Assembly (NCBI RefSeq): GCF_000472925.1 | Contig: NZ_AXAS01000037.1 | Span: 24,728-88,727, forward strand | Source of the DNA: Bradyrhizobium sp. Ec3.3 | GTDB lineage: Bacteria; Pseudomonadota; Alphaproteobacteria; Rhizobiales; Xanthobacteraceae | Direction of reading: 5' to 3' | DNA length: 64,000 nucleotides | Shown here: positions 1 to 8,426 of the stretch, piece after piece | Layout: each line of letters begins with the position of its first letter | How positions within the stretch are numbered: position 1 is the first letter of the stretch | Position numbers and translations under genes: made by a program | The notes under the pieces: model-generated | What the model was told of the DNA's origin: nothing | Seen by the model: only the letters and a program-made list of their open reading frames with translations | Database searches by the model: none

Positions 1-222
1 CGCCGCATGACGGTGCTGGAATATGCGCCGGACTCCAAGCAGGCAGACCACTATCGCAATCTTGCGACCAAAATCCACAACAATGGCGGCAAGGGCATCA
101 TCCCGACCCCGATCGGCATGGATGAGCTTGAGGACATGCTGATGGAGCACGGCATCATGAAGCCGATCGATGAAAGTCAGGTCGGTAAGACTGCTTCCGA
201 GCTCGCCGCGCTGTCAGCGTAA
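1..222 (+). CDS. nifH: Nitrogenase iron protein NifH, C-terminal part
   Basis: This is the last 73 codons of dinitrogenase reductase, the ATP-driven [4Fe-4S] homodimer that passes electrons to the MoFe protein. The frame is open from base 1, so the 5' end lies outside the window. The visible tail contains YRNLATKIHNN and PIGMDELEDMLMEHGI, which are typical of the C-terminal helices of rhizobial NifH. It ends at TAA 220-222. The P-loop and the cysteine ligands are upstream and cannot be checked here. nifQ follows 55 bases later on the same strand, so the two are probably co-transcribed. Confidence 0.97.
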   Translation, partial: RRMTVLEYAPDSKQADHYRNLATKIHNNGGKGIIPTPIGMDELEDMLMEHGIMKPIDESQVGKTASELAALSA

Positions 223-277
223 TCCATCTTGCCGGCCTCCAAAGGAGGCGCGCATCAAGACTGATAGGATCCAACCA

Positions 278-1015
278 ATGGAGTTGTCCGTGAGCGCAGC
301 GCAAGAGGGGCTAATCGCTGCGATGTCGATTCCGTCGGGTGGGACCCCCGCTGACAGGCAGCTTGTCGGAATTGAACTCTACCATGGTTTAACTGGCTGC
401 GATCCGGCAGACGCTGACGTAAGGGATAATGACAAGTTTGACCGGCATGTGTTCGCCTCAGTTCTTTGTGCCGCTGTAATGGATGGAGGGCCGCTTCCGG
501 AGCGCACGGGCCTGACCGCGGATGAACTCAATGAACTCCTGGCACAATGTTTCCCACCCGCGCCAGTGCAGGCCATCATCTCGATGGAAAACTCCGGTTC
601 AGCCAGTGACGAAGAGATCATGCTGCGCGACCTCCTGCTCGGCGAGCGATCGGTCAAGGGCGAGATCAGTCGCTGGCTCGCTGCCATGGTCGCAAGGCGT
701 GCGATGGAACCGAACCATTTGTGGGAAGATCTCGGATTACGCGAGCGGGCCGAGTTGACGCGCTTGTTAATGCTCCATTTTGCGCCGCTGGCGGCGCAAA
801 ACACCAAAAACATGCGCTGGAAGCGCTTCTTCTATCGCAGATTGTGTGAGAACGAAGGTTTGGTGATGTGTACGACGCCGGTGTGTACGCAATGCTGCGA
901 CTTCAATCACTGTTTCGGTGAGGAGAGTGGCGAGAGCCGGATGGCGGAGCGTCGCCGCGAACATTTGCGGGGAATAGAAAGTCGTGCCGGAGCCGCAGGC
1001 AACCCGCAGGTGTGA
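278..1015 (+). CDS. nifQ: NifQ, molybdenum donor for FeMo-cofactor synthesis
   Basis: A 245-residue protein of the NifQ family, which carries a Mo-Fe-S cluster and supplies molybdenum to NifEN/NifH during FeMo-co assembly. The diagnostic C-terminal motif C-x4-C-x2-C-x5-C is present as CTTPVCTQCCDFNHC, near residues 200-215. The frame is open upstream to position 170 inside nifH, but ATG 278 gives a non-overlapping start (MELSVSAAQ). A strong AAAGGAGG at 241-248 is too far from that ATG to be its ordinary ribosome site, so the exact start is not settled. It follows nifH directly, as in other Bradyrhizobium nif clusters. Confidence 0.93.
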   Translation: MELSVSAAQEGLIAAMSIPSGGTPADRQLVGIELYHGLTGCDPADADVRDNDKFDRHVFASVLCAAVMDGGPLPERTGLTADELNELLAQCFPPAPVQAIISMENSGSASDEEIMLRDLLLGERSVKGEISRWLAAMVARRAMEPNHLWEDLGLRERAELTRLLMLHFAPLAAQNTKNMRWKRFFYRRLCENEGLVMCTTPVCTQCCDFNHCFGEESGESRMAERRREHLRGIESRAGAAGNPQV

Positions 1016-1025
1016 GCAATCGACT

Positions 1026-1514
1026 ATGCGCTCCGCCAGAAGCTGCGAAGGACCCCCGCATGCTGCGATGCCTGGATCCTTGCGCTTTGGCCTTGCCGGA
1101 AATTGTGCGAAAGCGTGCATGCGGCGGCTGCGTGATGCGGGCCTGCGGCCGACGCGCCGGCGCGTGCTGCTGGCTCAGTTGCTCTTTGCAAGGGATGACC
1201 GCCATGTCACTGCCGAGATGCTCTTCAGCGAGTCGATCGAAGCCAACATCAAGCTCTCGGTTGCGACCGTATACAACACGCTAAACCATTTCACGCAAGC
1301 TGGCTTGTTGCGCCGGATCACGCCCGACGGCTCAAGGTCGTTCTTTGACATGGATACAAGCATACACCCGCATTTCTATCTCGTCGGCGAAGACATTTTG
1401 ATCGACATCCCCGAAAAGCTCCTGCTCGCGCGGATGCCCGAGGCCTTACCGGACCACCAGATCTCCCGGCTCGACATCATCGTCCACATTCGCCGTAAGC
1501 CAACCGACATCTGA
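1026..1514 (+). CDS. Fur-family regulator, Irr-like, lacking the heme motif
   Basis: A Fur-superfamily protein whose core (AGLRPTRRR, then VTAEMLF, then SVATVYNTLNHF) closely follows Irr, the rhizobial iron/heme-response regulator: a winged helix followed by a dimerisation domain. Irr's N-terminal GCPWH heme-regulatory motif is replaced here by GNCAKAC, and its HHH heme-binding stretch reads HPH in IHPHFYL. If it binds DNA, its sensing is therefore probably different from Irr. Starts at 984, 1026 and 1068 are all in frame; 1026 gives 162 residues, close to Irr, but no start has a good ribosome site. Its place between nifQ and nifV suggests it links metal status to nitrogenase cofactor supply (inference). 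Confidence 0.8.
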   Translation: MRSARSCEGPPHAAMPGSLRFGLAGNCAKACMRRLRDAGLRPTRRRVLLAQLLFARDDRHVTAEMLFSESIEANIKLSVATVYNTLNHFTQAGLLRRITPDGSRSFFDMDTSIHPHFYLVGEDILIDIPEKLLLARMPEALPDHQISRLDIIVHIRRKPTDI

Positions 1515-1516
1515 TA

Positions 1517-1532
1517 TGTCCGACTTTCGACA
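1517..1532 (+). promoter_or_regulatory. NifA upstream activator sequence before nifV
   Basis: A perfect TGT-N10-ACA (TGTCCGACTTTCGACA), the NifA binding consensus. It lies 89 bases upstream of the -24/-12 promoter at 1606, which is a normal distance for DNA-looping activation. Confidence 0.8.
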
Positions 1533-1605
1533 TTGTTACATTTACGGCAACTTCAGTCGCTGCTTAGAAGTGAAGTGATTTCAGGCAGTTCTTCAACCAC
1601 CGCCC

Positions 1606-1621
1606 TGGCACGGCTGTTGCT
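1606..1621 (+). promoter_or_regulatory. Sigma-54 (-24/-12) promoter of nifV
   Basis: TGGCACGGCTGTTGCT matches the RpoN consensus TGGCACG-N4-TTGCW exactly. Transcription should start about 12 bases after the GC of the -12 element, roughly 20 bases before the ATG at 1653. Confidence 0.85.
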
Positions 1622-1652
1622 CACCATTCAGCGGGAAGGACGGAATCTGCAC

Positions 1653-2831
1653 ATGGCCTTCGGTGGAACGACTCTGTCAGGCAGCTCGCACACACGACAG
1701 ATAGTCCTGAACGACACCACGTTACGCGACGGCGAGCAGGCTCCCGGCGTGGCCTTTACAACGGCGGAAAAGCTATCGATCGCGCGCGCGCTAGCCAAGG
1801 CCGGGATCACCGAGATCGAAGCCGGTACGCCGGCGATGGGCCATGAAGAAGTCAGCGCGATCCGCGCTATTGTCGAAGCTGGCCTGGCCGCGAGAATCAT
1901 TGGTTGGTGCCGGATGAAATCTTGCGACGTCAATGCGGCAATCGATTCCGGCGTCTCAATGGTCAATGTCTCGATCCCATCCTCCGACGTGCAAATCGCT
2001 GCCAAGCTCGGCACCGACCGGGTTGCCGCGCTCGAGCAGGTGAGGCGGGTCGTCGGTTACGCTCGCGACAACGGGCTCGATGTCGCAGTCGGAGGCGAAG
2101 ATTCCTCGCGCGCCGACGTCAACTTCCTGATCGAGCTGATCACCGCAGCAAAAGACGCGGGGGCCCGGCGCTTTCGTGTCGCCGATACGCTCAGCGTGCT
2201 CGACCCGGACGCAGCCTTTGCGCTGGTGGTGGCGCTACGTGCCGCCACCGATCTCGAGATCGAATTCCACGGCCACGACGATCTGGGCCTCGCCACCGCT
2301 AACACGCTCGCCGCAATCAAGGCCGGCGCAACGCACGCCTCGGTGACTGTGATCGGCCTCGGCGAACGTGCGGGCAACGCGCCTCTGGAAGAGGTCGCTG
2401 TCGCGCTCAAACAGCTCTATGGATGCGACACGGGCGTTGTGCTCCCGGAGCTCGACAATGTCGCGGCTGTCGTCGCGGCCGCTGCCGTTCGCAGCGTTCC
2501 GCTCAATAAGGCGATCGTCGGTGAGCATATCTTTACCCACGAATCCGGTATCCATGTCGATGGCCTCCTGAAGGACCAACGCAGCTATCAGGCGCTCGAT
2601 CCGCGGCTGTTCGGTCGCTCTAACCGCTTTGTCGTCGGCAAACACTCAGGGCTAGCCGCTATCACGGCGCTGCTGAACGAATTGCAGGTTTCCGTGAGCG
2701 CTGAGGAAGGCAAGGCGATCCTTGCGCGGGTAAGGCAGCATGCCGTCGAGCATAAGGGCGGGGTCGCGCGCGAGACTGTGATGGCGATCTGGCGCGAAGT
2801 CCGCGAGCGCTCCATGCTCAACGGAATGTGA
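1653..2831 (+). CDS. nifV: Homocitrate synthase NifV
   Basis: A 392-residue member of the DRE-TIM metallolyase family. It condenses acetyl-CoA with 2-oxoglutarate to homocitrate, the organic ligand of FeMo-cofactor. Visible signatures are LNDTTLRDGEQAPG near the N-terminus (metal and substrate site), the EFHGHDDLGLATAN block (metal-binding HxH) and the GLGERAGNAPLEEV block. The open frame extends back to a TTG at 1533, but that would place the start upstream of the sigma-54 promoter; ATG 1653 (MAFGGTTLSG) lies just downstream of the predicted transcript start and matches family N-termini. It has its own NifA/RpoN control region, so it is probably the first gene of a nifV-nifW unit. Confidence 0.95.
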   Translation: MAFGGTTLSGSSHTRQIVLNDTTLRDGEQAPGVAFTTAEKLSIARALAKAGITEIEAGTPAMGHEEVSAIRAIVEAGLAARIIGWCRMKSCDVNAAIDSGVSMVNVSIPSSDVQIAAKLGTDRVAALEQVRRVVGYARDNGLDVAVGGEDSSRADVNFLIELITAAKDAGARRFRVADTLSVLDPDAAFALVVALRAATDLEIEFHGHDDLGLATANTLAAIKAGATHASVTVIGLGERAGNAPLEEVAVALKQLYGCDTGVVLPELDNVAAVVAAAAVRSVPLNKAIVGEHIFTHESGIHVDGLLKDQRSYQALDPRLFGRSNRFVVGKHSGLAAITALLNELQVSVSAEEGKAILARVRQHAVEHKGGVARETVMAIWREVRERSMLNGM

Positions 2832-2974
2832 GGCCGCCGCCATGTCCCGAATAGTCGCCATTTATGTCATCGAGGCCCTCGTTAAGCCGCCACGCCAGCG
2901 GTCTGCCCCTCGTTTGACAGGCATGCCTGGCCCCCCATCATTGCACACGGTAGAAGAAAAGATGGAGAAAGCGA

Positions 2975-3301
2975 ATGGCTGACGGAATCCTTTTGCGATT
3001 GAGCAAGGCGGCTGCGGCCGAGGAGTTTTTTGATTTACTCGGCGTCAAGTACGAACCCAAAATTGTCAACGTGGCCCGGCTCCACATACTGCAGCGCATG
3101 GGGCAGTATCTCGCAGACGAAGACTTGACCGGTGCGACCGATGCAGCGGTCGCAGAACGTTGTAAGGCCGTGCTGGAGCGGGCATACACGGACTTCGTTG
3201 GCTCCTCCCCAATCGATCAACGCGTTTTCAAGGTTCTCAAAGAAGCGACCGCGCCACAGGCGAAGAAGGCGTCAAACTTGGTGCAACTGGAGACGTTTTA
3301 G
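2975..3301 (+). CDS. nifW: NifW, nitrogenase stabilising/protective protein
   Basis: A 108-residue protein matching NifW, which associates with the MoFe protein and helps maturation and oxygen protection. The N-terminus MADGILLRLSKAAAAEEFFDLLGV and the internal NVARLHILQRMGQYL are family-typical. The start ATG is preceded by a GGAG. It lies 143 bases after nifV on the same strand with no convincing promoter in between, so it is probably read from the nifV promoter. Its stop is followed by about 690 bases before fixB. Confidence 0.92.
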   Translation: MADGILLRLSKAAAAEEFFDLLGVKYEPKIVNVARLHILQRMGQYLADEDLTGATDAAVAERCKAVLERAYTDFVGSSPIDQRVFKVLKEATAPQAKKASNLVQLETF

Positions 3302-3627
3302 TGACAGCACTTCATCATACTCGGGTTTGAAAAACTTCTCTCACTCCTCCTGGTCGTCCCACTAGGACGGGAGTACGCAGCGTAGTCCCAGATTGCTCGG
3401 AGGCCGTTGTGTTTGCGAGACCTCGGAAGTTGCGACGCCGTGCTCACACTCCGTTGCGGTGGCTATGTCGCGTGGAGGCGACCATAAGATGGACCTAACG
3501 CCTCTGTTCGGTCTCCGACGCGTGTCGCCGTATCCTTGTCAGCTCTAGCGCTTCTGGCTGGACGAAAGTCATGTCGCCGTGGTCGTAAGCCTCTGTATTG
3601 ATATCAACTTTCGATCACGCCCACAGT

Positions 3628-3643
3628 TGGTACGACACTTGCT
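3628..3643 (+). promoter_or_regulatory. Sigma-54 (-24/-12) promoter of the fixBCX operon
   Basis: TGGTACGACACTTGCT has the GG-N10-GC spacing and the TTGCT half-site of RpoN promoters, with one deviation (C to T) in the -24 box. A near-match NifA site, TGT-N10-ACG, lies at 3505-3520. Predicted transcription begins near 3653, which gives a leader of about 340 bases before fixB and places the fixA relic inside it. Confidence 0.75.
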
Positions 3644-3676
3644 GTCTCTATTCGCAGCAAAGCCTTGGAGAAGCGC

Positions 3677-3874
3677 ATGCATTTCGACGTCTGCTACAAG
3701 CAAGTCGCGGCTTTCCCGCGGATTCGAGTGCACGCCCTGAGCAAGACCATCATGCTTCAGAGGGGGAAGACCAACCCTCAAGTTCTGCTTTCTCTCCCGC
3801 AATGTGGCTTCTGCGGCTTGCCGTCAGTGCCAACGCTTGTTTGGACCGGAGCCGCGCGGCAAAGGCAGCTGTAA
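3677..3874 (+). pseudogene. fixA: fixA relic (N-terminal fragment) in the fixBCX leader
   Basis: The first ~33 codons after ATG 3677, led by a GGAG at 3667-3670, read MHFDVCYKQVAAFPRI and then RVHALSKTIMLQRGKTNP. This follows the known FixA (ETF beta-type subunit) N-terminus, MHIVVCIKQVPDS..IRVHPVTNTIM..G, with about half the residues identical. After the NP, similarity fades and the frame stops at 3874, with about 120 further bases before fixB. The normal FixA is about 280 residues, so most of the gene is gone. A functional fixA must lie outside the window. The start codon and ribosome site survive, so a 65-residue peptide could still be made. Confidence 0.75.
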
Positions 3875-3992
3875 CCGAGATCCGGCGAGGAACGGCCGCT
3901 GGGCTGAGAGAGATGATCGTCGAGCGTCAGGCGAACCTGGAAGCCGATCTCGCGGCTGGGCGCTCGGCTAACAAGGTAAGGAACCCAATTCC

Positions 3993-5120
3993 ATGAGCTC
4001 TACACCCAAAAGTCGCGCTCCGGCCGTCGCCTCAGGGCGCGCCGCGACCAAGAAGGAGTTGCCCGATCGCTTTAAGGCTTACAAGCATGTCTGGGTTTTC
4101 GTCGAGCAGGAACGTGGTGTTGTGCATCCCGTGTCCTGGGAACTCATGGGTGCTGGCCGTAAGCTCGCCGATAAGCTCAAGGTTGATCTCGCCGCTGTCA
4201 TCATCGGCCCGGAGGGCGAGGCGACGCAGCAGGCCGCTGCCCAGTCCTTCTGCTATGGCGCCAACCTCGCATACATGGTCGCCCACAATCTCTTGGCCGA
4301 CTATCGCAACGAGTCCTACACCAAGGCCCTGACCGATGTCGTCAACACCTACAAGCCGGAGATCCTGCTATTGGGAGCCACTACGCTCGGCCGCGATCTC
4401 GCGGGCTCGGTCGCCACAACGCTGCTTACGGGACTTACTGCGGATTGCACAGAGCTCGATGTCGATACTGATGGATCGCTCGCTGCGACGCGGCCGACCT
4501 TCGGCGGCTCTTTACTCTGCACGATCTACACGCTGAACTACCGTCCGCAAATGGCTACCGTCCGCCCCCGCGTGATGCCGATGCCAAAGCGCGTCGCACG
4601 CCCGGTCGGCCGCATCATCACCCACCCACTCGGTCTCGTCGAAGACGACATCGTCACAAAAGTTCTCTCCTTCCTGCCCGACCGCAACTCAGCAAAATCA
4701 AATCTTGCTTATGCCGACGCGGTCGTTGCGGGCGGGCTTGGGCTCGGATCACCGGAGAACTTCCAGCTGGTACACCAGCTCGCGACCGTGCTTGGGGCCG
4801 AATACGGCAGTTCGCGACCGCTCGTGCAGAAGGGCTGGGTCACCTCTGATCGCCAGATCGGCCAGACCGGCAAGACCATCCGACCAAAACTCTATATTGC
4901 CGCCGGCATTTCGGGTGCGATCCAGCACCGTGTCGGCGTCGAAGGGGCCGATCTCATCGTTGCCATCAACACCGACAAGAACGCGCCAATTTTCGACTTC
5001 GCTCACATAGGCATCGTTACCGATGCCATACATCTGTTGCCGCCGCTCACCGACGCGTTCCGCGCGCGGCTGTCGCCACATTCCCGTGACCGGAAGCAGG
5101 TCGAAGGAGTCCGATCATGA
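3993..5120 (+). CDS. fixB: FixB, electron-transfer flavoprotein alpha-type subunit
   Basis: A 375-residue ETF-alpha homologue. FixA and FixB form the electron-bifurcating flavoprotein that, with FixC and FixX, drives low-potential electrons from NADH toward nitrogenase. The N-terminal extension is basic, and the ETF core starts at KHVWVFVEQERG. The FAD-binding C-terminal domain is recognisable from SSRPLVQKGWV, GQTGKTIRPKLYIAAGISGAIQH (split by eye) and the final AINTDKNAPIFDFAHIGIV. It overlaps fixC by four bases (ATGA), so the two are translationally coupled. The usual fixA partner upstream is reduced to a fragment. Confidence 0.96.
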   Translation: MSSTPKSRAPAVASGRAATKKELPDRFKAYKHVWVFVEQERGVVHPVSWELMGAGRKLADKLKVDLAAVIIGPEGEATQQAAAQSFCYGANLAYMVAHNLLADYRNESYTKALTDVVNTYKPEILLLGATTLGRDLAGSVATTLLTGLTADCTELDVDTDGSLAATRPTFGGSLLCTIYTLNYRPQMATVRPRVMPMPKRVARPVGRIITHPLGLVEDDIVTKVLSFLPDRNSAKSNLAYADAVVAGGLGLGSPENFQLVHQLATVLGAEYGSSRPLVQKGWVTSDRQIGQTGKTIRPKLYIAAGISGAIQHRVGVEGADLIVAINTDKNAPIFDFAHIGIVTDAIHLLPPLTDAFRARLSPHSRDRKQVEGVRS

Positions 5121-6424
5121 TCGCGGAAAAATTCGATGCCATCGTCGTTGGCGCAGGCATGGCGGGGAATGCGGCAGCGCTCACCATGGCCGAGCGCGGT
5201 ATGAAGGTATTGCAGCTCGAGCGCGGCGAGTATCCGGGCTCAAAGAACGTGCAGGGCGCGATCCTCTATGCCGACATGTTGGAGAAGCTTGTTCCCGATT
5301 TCCGTGACGAGGCTCCGCTTGAGCGACACCTGGTCGAGCAGCGCTTCTGGATGATGGACGACCGCTCGCACACCGGCTTGCATTACCGCTCCGATGACTT
5401 CAACGAGGAGAAGCCGAACCGATACACCATCATCCGCGCTCAGTTCGACAAATGGTTCTCGCAAAAGGTTCGCGAAGCCGGCGCCACAGTATTATGCGAA
5501 ACGACGGTCACAGACCTGGCCCGAGACGCCCATGGCAAGGTGATCGGCGTACGGACCGATCGGCGCGACGGGGAGATCCATGCTGACGTCGTCGTGCTGG
5601 CGGAGGGCGTCAATGGCGTGCTCGGTACGCGCGCTGGCCTGCGCGAGCGGCCGAAGCCCGAAAAGGTTGCGCTCGCAGTCAAGGAAATGCACTTCCTGCC
5701 GCGGGAAACCATCGAATCGCGCTTCAATCTCAGGGGTGACGAAGGCGTGGTGATCGAGGCCGTAGGCACGATTTCTCGCGGCATGACCGGCATGGGCTTT
5801 ATCTATGCCAACAAGGAATGCATCTCGCTGGGTATCGGCTGCTTGGTCGCCGACTTCCAGCGCACCGGCGAGACGCCTTACGGCCTGCTCGATCGCTTCA
5901 AGCGGCATCCTTCGGTCGCGCCTCTGATAGAAGGCTCCGAGGTGAAGGAATATTCTGCCCATCTGATCCCTGAGGGCGGCTTCAAGGCAATCCCGCAACT
6001 CTACGGCAAGGGCTGGGTCGTGGTCGGCGACGCCGCGCAGCTTAACAACACAATTCATCGCGAAGGATCAAACCTCGCGATGACGTCGGGCCGGATCGCG
6101 GCGGAAGCGATCCTTCAGATCAGGTCGCGGAACCAACCAATGCTCCCGCAGAACCTTGCGCTATACAAGAAGAAGCTCGATGAATCCTTCGTGATCAAGG
6201 ACCTAAGGAAGTACAAGGATATGCCGGCGCTGATGCACACCCGGTCGCAAAACTTCTTCCTGACCTATCCGCAACTCGTCTCCAAGGCTATGCAGAACTT
6301 TCTGCGTGTCGACGGTACGCCTAAAGTCGACAAAGAGAAGCTCACACTTAAATCGTTCACCAAGGCGCGATCGCGGAGCGGCCTGTTCGGCGACGCCTTT
6401 CGCCTCATGCGCGCCTGGCGGTGA
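5117..6424 (+). CDS. fixC: FixC, flavoprotein-ubiquinone oxidoreductase-type subunit
   Basis: A 435-residue FAD protein of the ETF-QO/FixC family, which accepts one branch of the bifurcated electrons and passes them to quinone at the membrane. The dinucleotide-binding motif VVGAGMAGNAAAL lies at residues 10-23. LQLERGEYPGSKNVQGAI follows, and the second FAD motif is GWVVVGDAAQLNN. It is full length for the family. The start overlaps fixB (ATGA), and the stop is followed by fixX after a 38-base gap. Confidence 0.96.
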   Translation: MIAEKFDAIVVGAGMAGNAAALTMAERGMKVLQLERGEYPGSKNVQGAILYADMLEKLVPDFRDEAPLERHLVEQRFWMMDDRSHTGLHYRSDDFNEEKPNRYTIIRAQFDKWFSQKVREAGATVLCETTVTDLARDAHGKVIGVRTDRRDGEIHADVVVLAEGVNGVLGTRAGLRERPKPEKVALAVKEMHFLPRETIESRFNLRGDEGVVIEAVGTISRGMTGMGFIYANKECISLGIGCLVADFQRTGETPYGLLDRFKRHPSVAPLIEGSEVKEYSAHLIPEGGFKAIPQLYGKGWVVVGDAAQLNNTIHREGSNLAMTSGRIAAEAILQIRSRNQPMLPQNLALYKKKLDESFVIKDLRKYKDMPALMHTRSQNFFLTYPQLVSKAMQNFLRVDGTPKVDKEKLTLKSFTKARSRSGLFGDAFRLMRAWR

Positions 6425-6462
6425 ACGGAGAAACAGCAGCGACCAACGACGGAGACCAAACG

Positions 6463-6759
6463 ATGTCGATCGAGCAATCCATGCGTGTCGAGGACAAGCT
6501 ATTCTATAACCGCTATCTCGTCGATACCGGCCGTCCCCACATCAAGGTGCGGCCGCACACCAAGCCTTCGCCGCAGCTTTTGTCGATGCTGAAGGCCTGC
6601 CCGGCGCGCTGCTATGAACTGAACGAACAGGGCCAGATCGAGGCCACCGTCGATGGCTGCGTCGAATGCGGCACTTGCCGGATAATCTGCGAGGAGACCG
6701 GCGACATCGAATGGAGCTATCCCCGAGGCGGCTACGGCGTGCTGTTCAAATTCGGCTAA
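6463..6759 (+). CDS. fixX: FixX, ferredoxin-like partner of FixABC
   Basis: A 98-residue ferredoxin-like protein that completes the FixABCX complex. The cluster motif is CVECGTCRIIC, with a further cysteine upstream in KACPARCYEL. The frame is open from GTG 6421, overlapping the fixC stop, but ATG 6463 (MSIEQSMRVEDKL) has a GGAGA at 6451-6455 and matches family N-termini. It closes the fixBCX operon. Confidence 0.94.
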   Translation: MSIEQSMRVEDKLFYNRYLVDTGRPHIKVRPHTKPSPQLLSMLKACPARCYELNEQGQIEATVDGCVECGTCRIICEETGDIEWSYPRGGYGVLFKFG

Positions 6760-6937
6760 GCCAATACGGGCGGCTTTCACAACGATCCGAAACCACGTGC
6801 AAACTTCGAGGCACCTTCCGTGGGACTAGCCGCGGGCTAGACCGCGAGAATAATGGCTCTTCAGCCGAATGGCAGGCCCTATTAGGGATTCTGCGCATGA
6901 TCAGAGCAGATCTAATTCAATCATCGCAGAGGGCTTG

Positions 6938-7750
6938 ATGACGACTGAACATTTCGCCTCCTACGTTCTGAGGGGCGGAGAGGAGGGGCGGGCGCGTCTT
7001 GCAGTGATCGCCCGTGTGCTGGCTGAGCCGACGCGCTTGCTGCTCAATCGATCCGAGCCGCTCGAGGGCTGCACAGCCGTCGATGCGGGCTGTGGCAGCG
7101 GCGATGTGACGTTCGAACTGGCAAAGAGGGTCAGCCGAGCCGGCCAAGTCATAGGTCTTGACTACGACGAAGACAAAATCGTCCTTGCGCGAGCAGAGGC
7201 GAGGCGGCGTGGCATCCCCAATGTCGAATTCTGCTGCGCAAACGTCACACACCATTGGCCGGTGCATGGCGCGTCGCTGGTAAGCGTGCGGTTCGTGCTG
7301 ACCCATCTCGTCGATCCTGGCGAGGCGCTCGACCAGGCGTACGAGGCGCTCCGTCCTGGGGGCATGATCGTGGTGCAGGATATCGACTGTGACGGCGAGT
7401 TCTGCGATCCGGCGTCGGCTGCATTTCTGCGCAAAGGCGAACTCTTTGTTGAGGCGGTGCGGCGACGTGGCGGCGACCCCTTGATCGGCCGCAGGCTTCT
7501 CCGTCCTCTCGAAGCCGCTGGCTTCTCTGATGTTCATTCCTCAATGGTCCAGCCATACGGGCGAAATGCTGACGTCAAACGAGTCCCGTTGCTGACCTTC
7601 GCGGCTATTCGCGACGCGCTGATTCGGCTGGGGCTCGCTAGCATCGAGGAGATCGGCGGCGTCACGGCCGAACTCGAAGCGTTCCTCGATAGGCCTGACA
7701 CGACCGTCGGGCTGCCACGCATCTTTCATGCTTGGGGGCGAAAGCAGTGA
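6938..7750 (+). CDS. Class I SAM-dependent methyltransferase
   Basis: A 270-residue protein with a Rossmann-type SAM-binding motif I, VDAGCGSGDVTFEL (about residues 51-64), an acidic motif II region (VIGLDYDEDKI) and the post-motif LRPGGMIVVQDID. It resembles UbiE/MenG-like small-molecule methyltransferases; the substrate is unknown. ATG 6938 follows GAGGG; an in-frame ATG at 6869 is also possible. It sits 178 bases after fixX, same strand, with no clear promoter of its own, so it may be read from the fix operon. Confidence 0.85.
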   Translation: MTTEHFASYVLRGGEEGRARLAVIARVLAEPTRLLLNRSEPLEGCTAVDAGCGSGDVTFELAKRVSRAGQVIGLDYDEDKIVLARAEARRRGIPNVEFCCANVTHHWPVHGASLVSVRFVLTHLVDPGEALDQAYEALRPGGMIVVQDIDCDGEFCDPASAAFLRKGELFVEAVRRRGGDPLIGRRLLRPLEAAGFSDVHSSMVQPYGRNADVKRVPLLTFAAIRDALIRLGLASIEEIGGVTAELEAFLDRPDTTVGLPRIFHAWGRKQ

Positions 7751-7948
7751 AGCTTGAGTCTGCCGCTTGGTATCAAATCAAGCCGATTCCGCGATCGTTG
7801 GGCAGCGCGTGGGGGCGGGCGTGCCCTAAGCCGTCCTCGCCTGGGCCGCGGGCGCGAACAGTGACCACCAGCGAACGCAGACGATAAGGTTGCTCAGCGT
7901 TTTTCTCACCACCTCACTCCACCAAACGAAGTACGCCAGGACAAAGCT

Positions 7949-8146
7949 GTGACGACGACGATCAGCGAGGATCTTGCTGCCATGCGCAGTCATCGTAATC
8001 GCATCCACCGCTATCGCGGTTTGCTTGAGGGGCAACCGACTGACCTTGAACGACAATATCTCGAGCAACGTTTGTCCGAAGAGCGCTGTGCCTTCGATGC
8101 CCTAGTGGCGGGTAGCTTTCCCCTGGTTTTCAGAATCCCAACATGA
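7949..8146 (+). CDS. Small hypothetical protein
   Basis: A 65-residue protein starting at GTG 7949 with an AGGA seven bases upstream. It is predicted mostly helical and highly charged (RSHRNRIHRYRGLLEG, then LERQYLEQRLSEERCAFDAL), ending with a short hydrophobic strand. I do not recognise a function. The composition and the ribosome site argue for a real gene; small proteins of this kind are common in Bradyrhizobium genomes. Confidence 0.5.
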   Translation: MTTTISEDLAAMRSHRNRIHRYRGLLEGQPTDLERQYLEQRLSEERCAFDALVAGSFPLVFRIPT

Positions 8147-8426
8147 AGCCGGTCGAAACCATCTGTTCCTGTCACATCAAAGGTCGCCACCTTGTGCCAG
8201 GTGTCGCCCAGTGTCAGGCCACTCAATGCTCTTGGGATCGAAACGCGGCGCGCCAGAGACTGTATTTGCCGCAAGCCAAATCGTTGTGCCGCTCGTTGGA
8301 CTATCCGCCTTTCGCGAGCCAGGCGCTCCGCAACAGGACCTTACGACATCGAGAGCCATCGAGCGTATCATCTGCGGCTCGTGATCGGCGCCCGCGTGTC
8401 ATCAGAGGTGGCGCTCCTGCATATCA

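Noticed and set aside
2926..2945. A -24/-12-like sequence before nifW (TGG...TTGC)
   Set aside because: The spacing between GG and GC is 12 instead of 10, so it does not fit a sigma-54 promoter.
2842..2982. A 46-codon ORF between nifV and nifW overlapping the nifW start
   Set aside because: No family resemblance or good ribosome site; it could be chance. Translational coupling to nifW is possible but unsupported.
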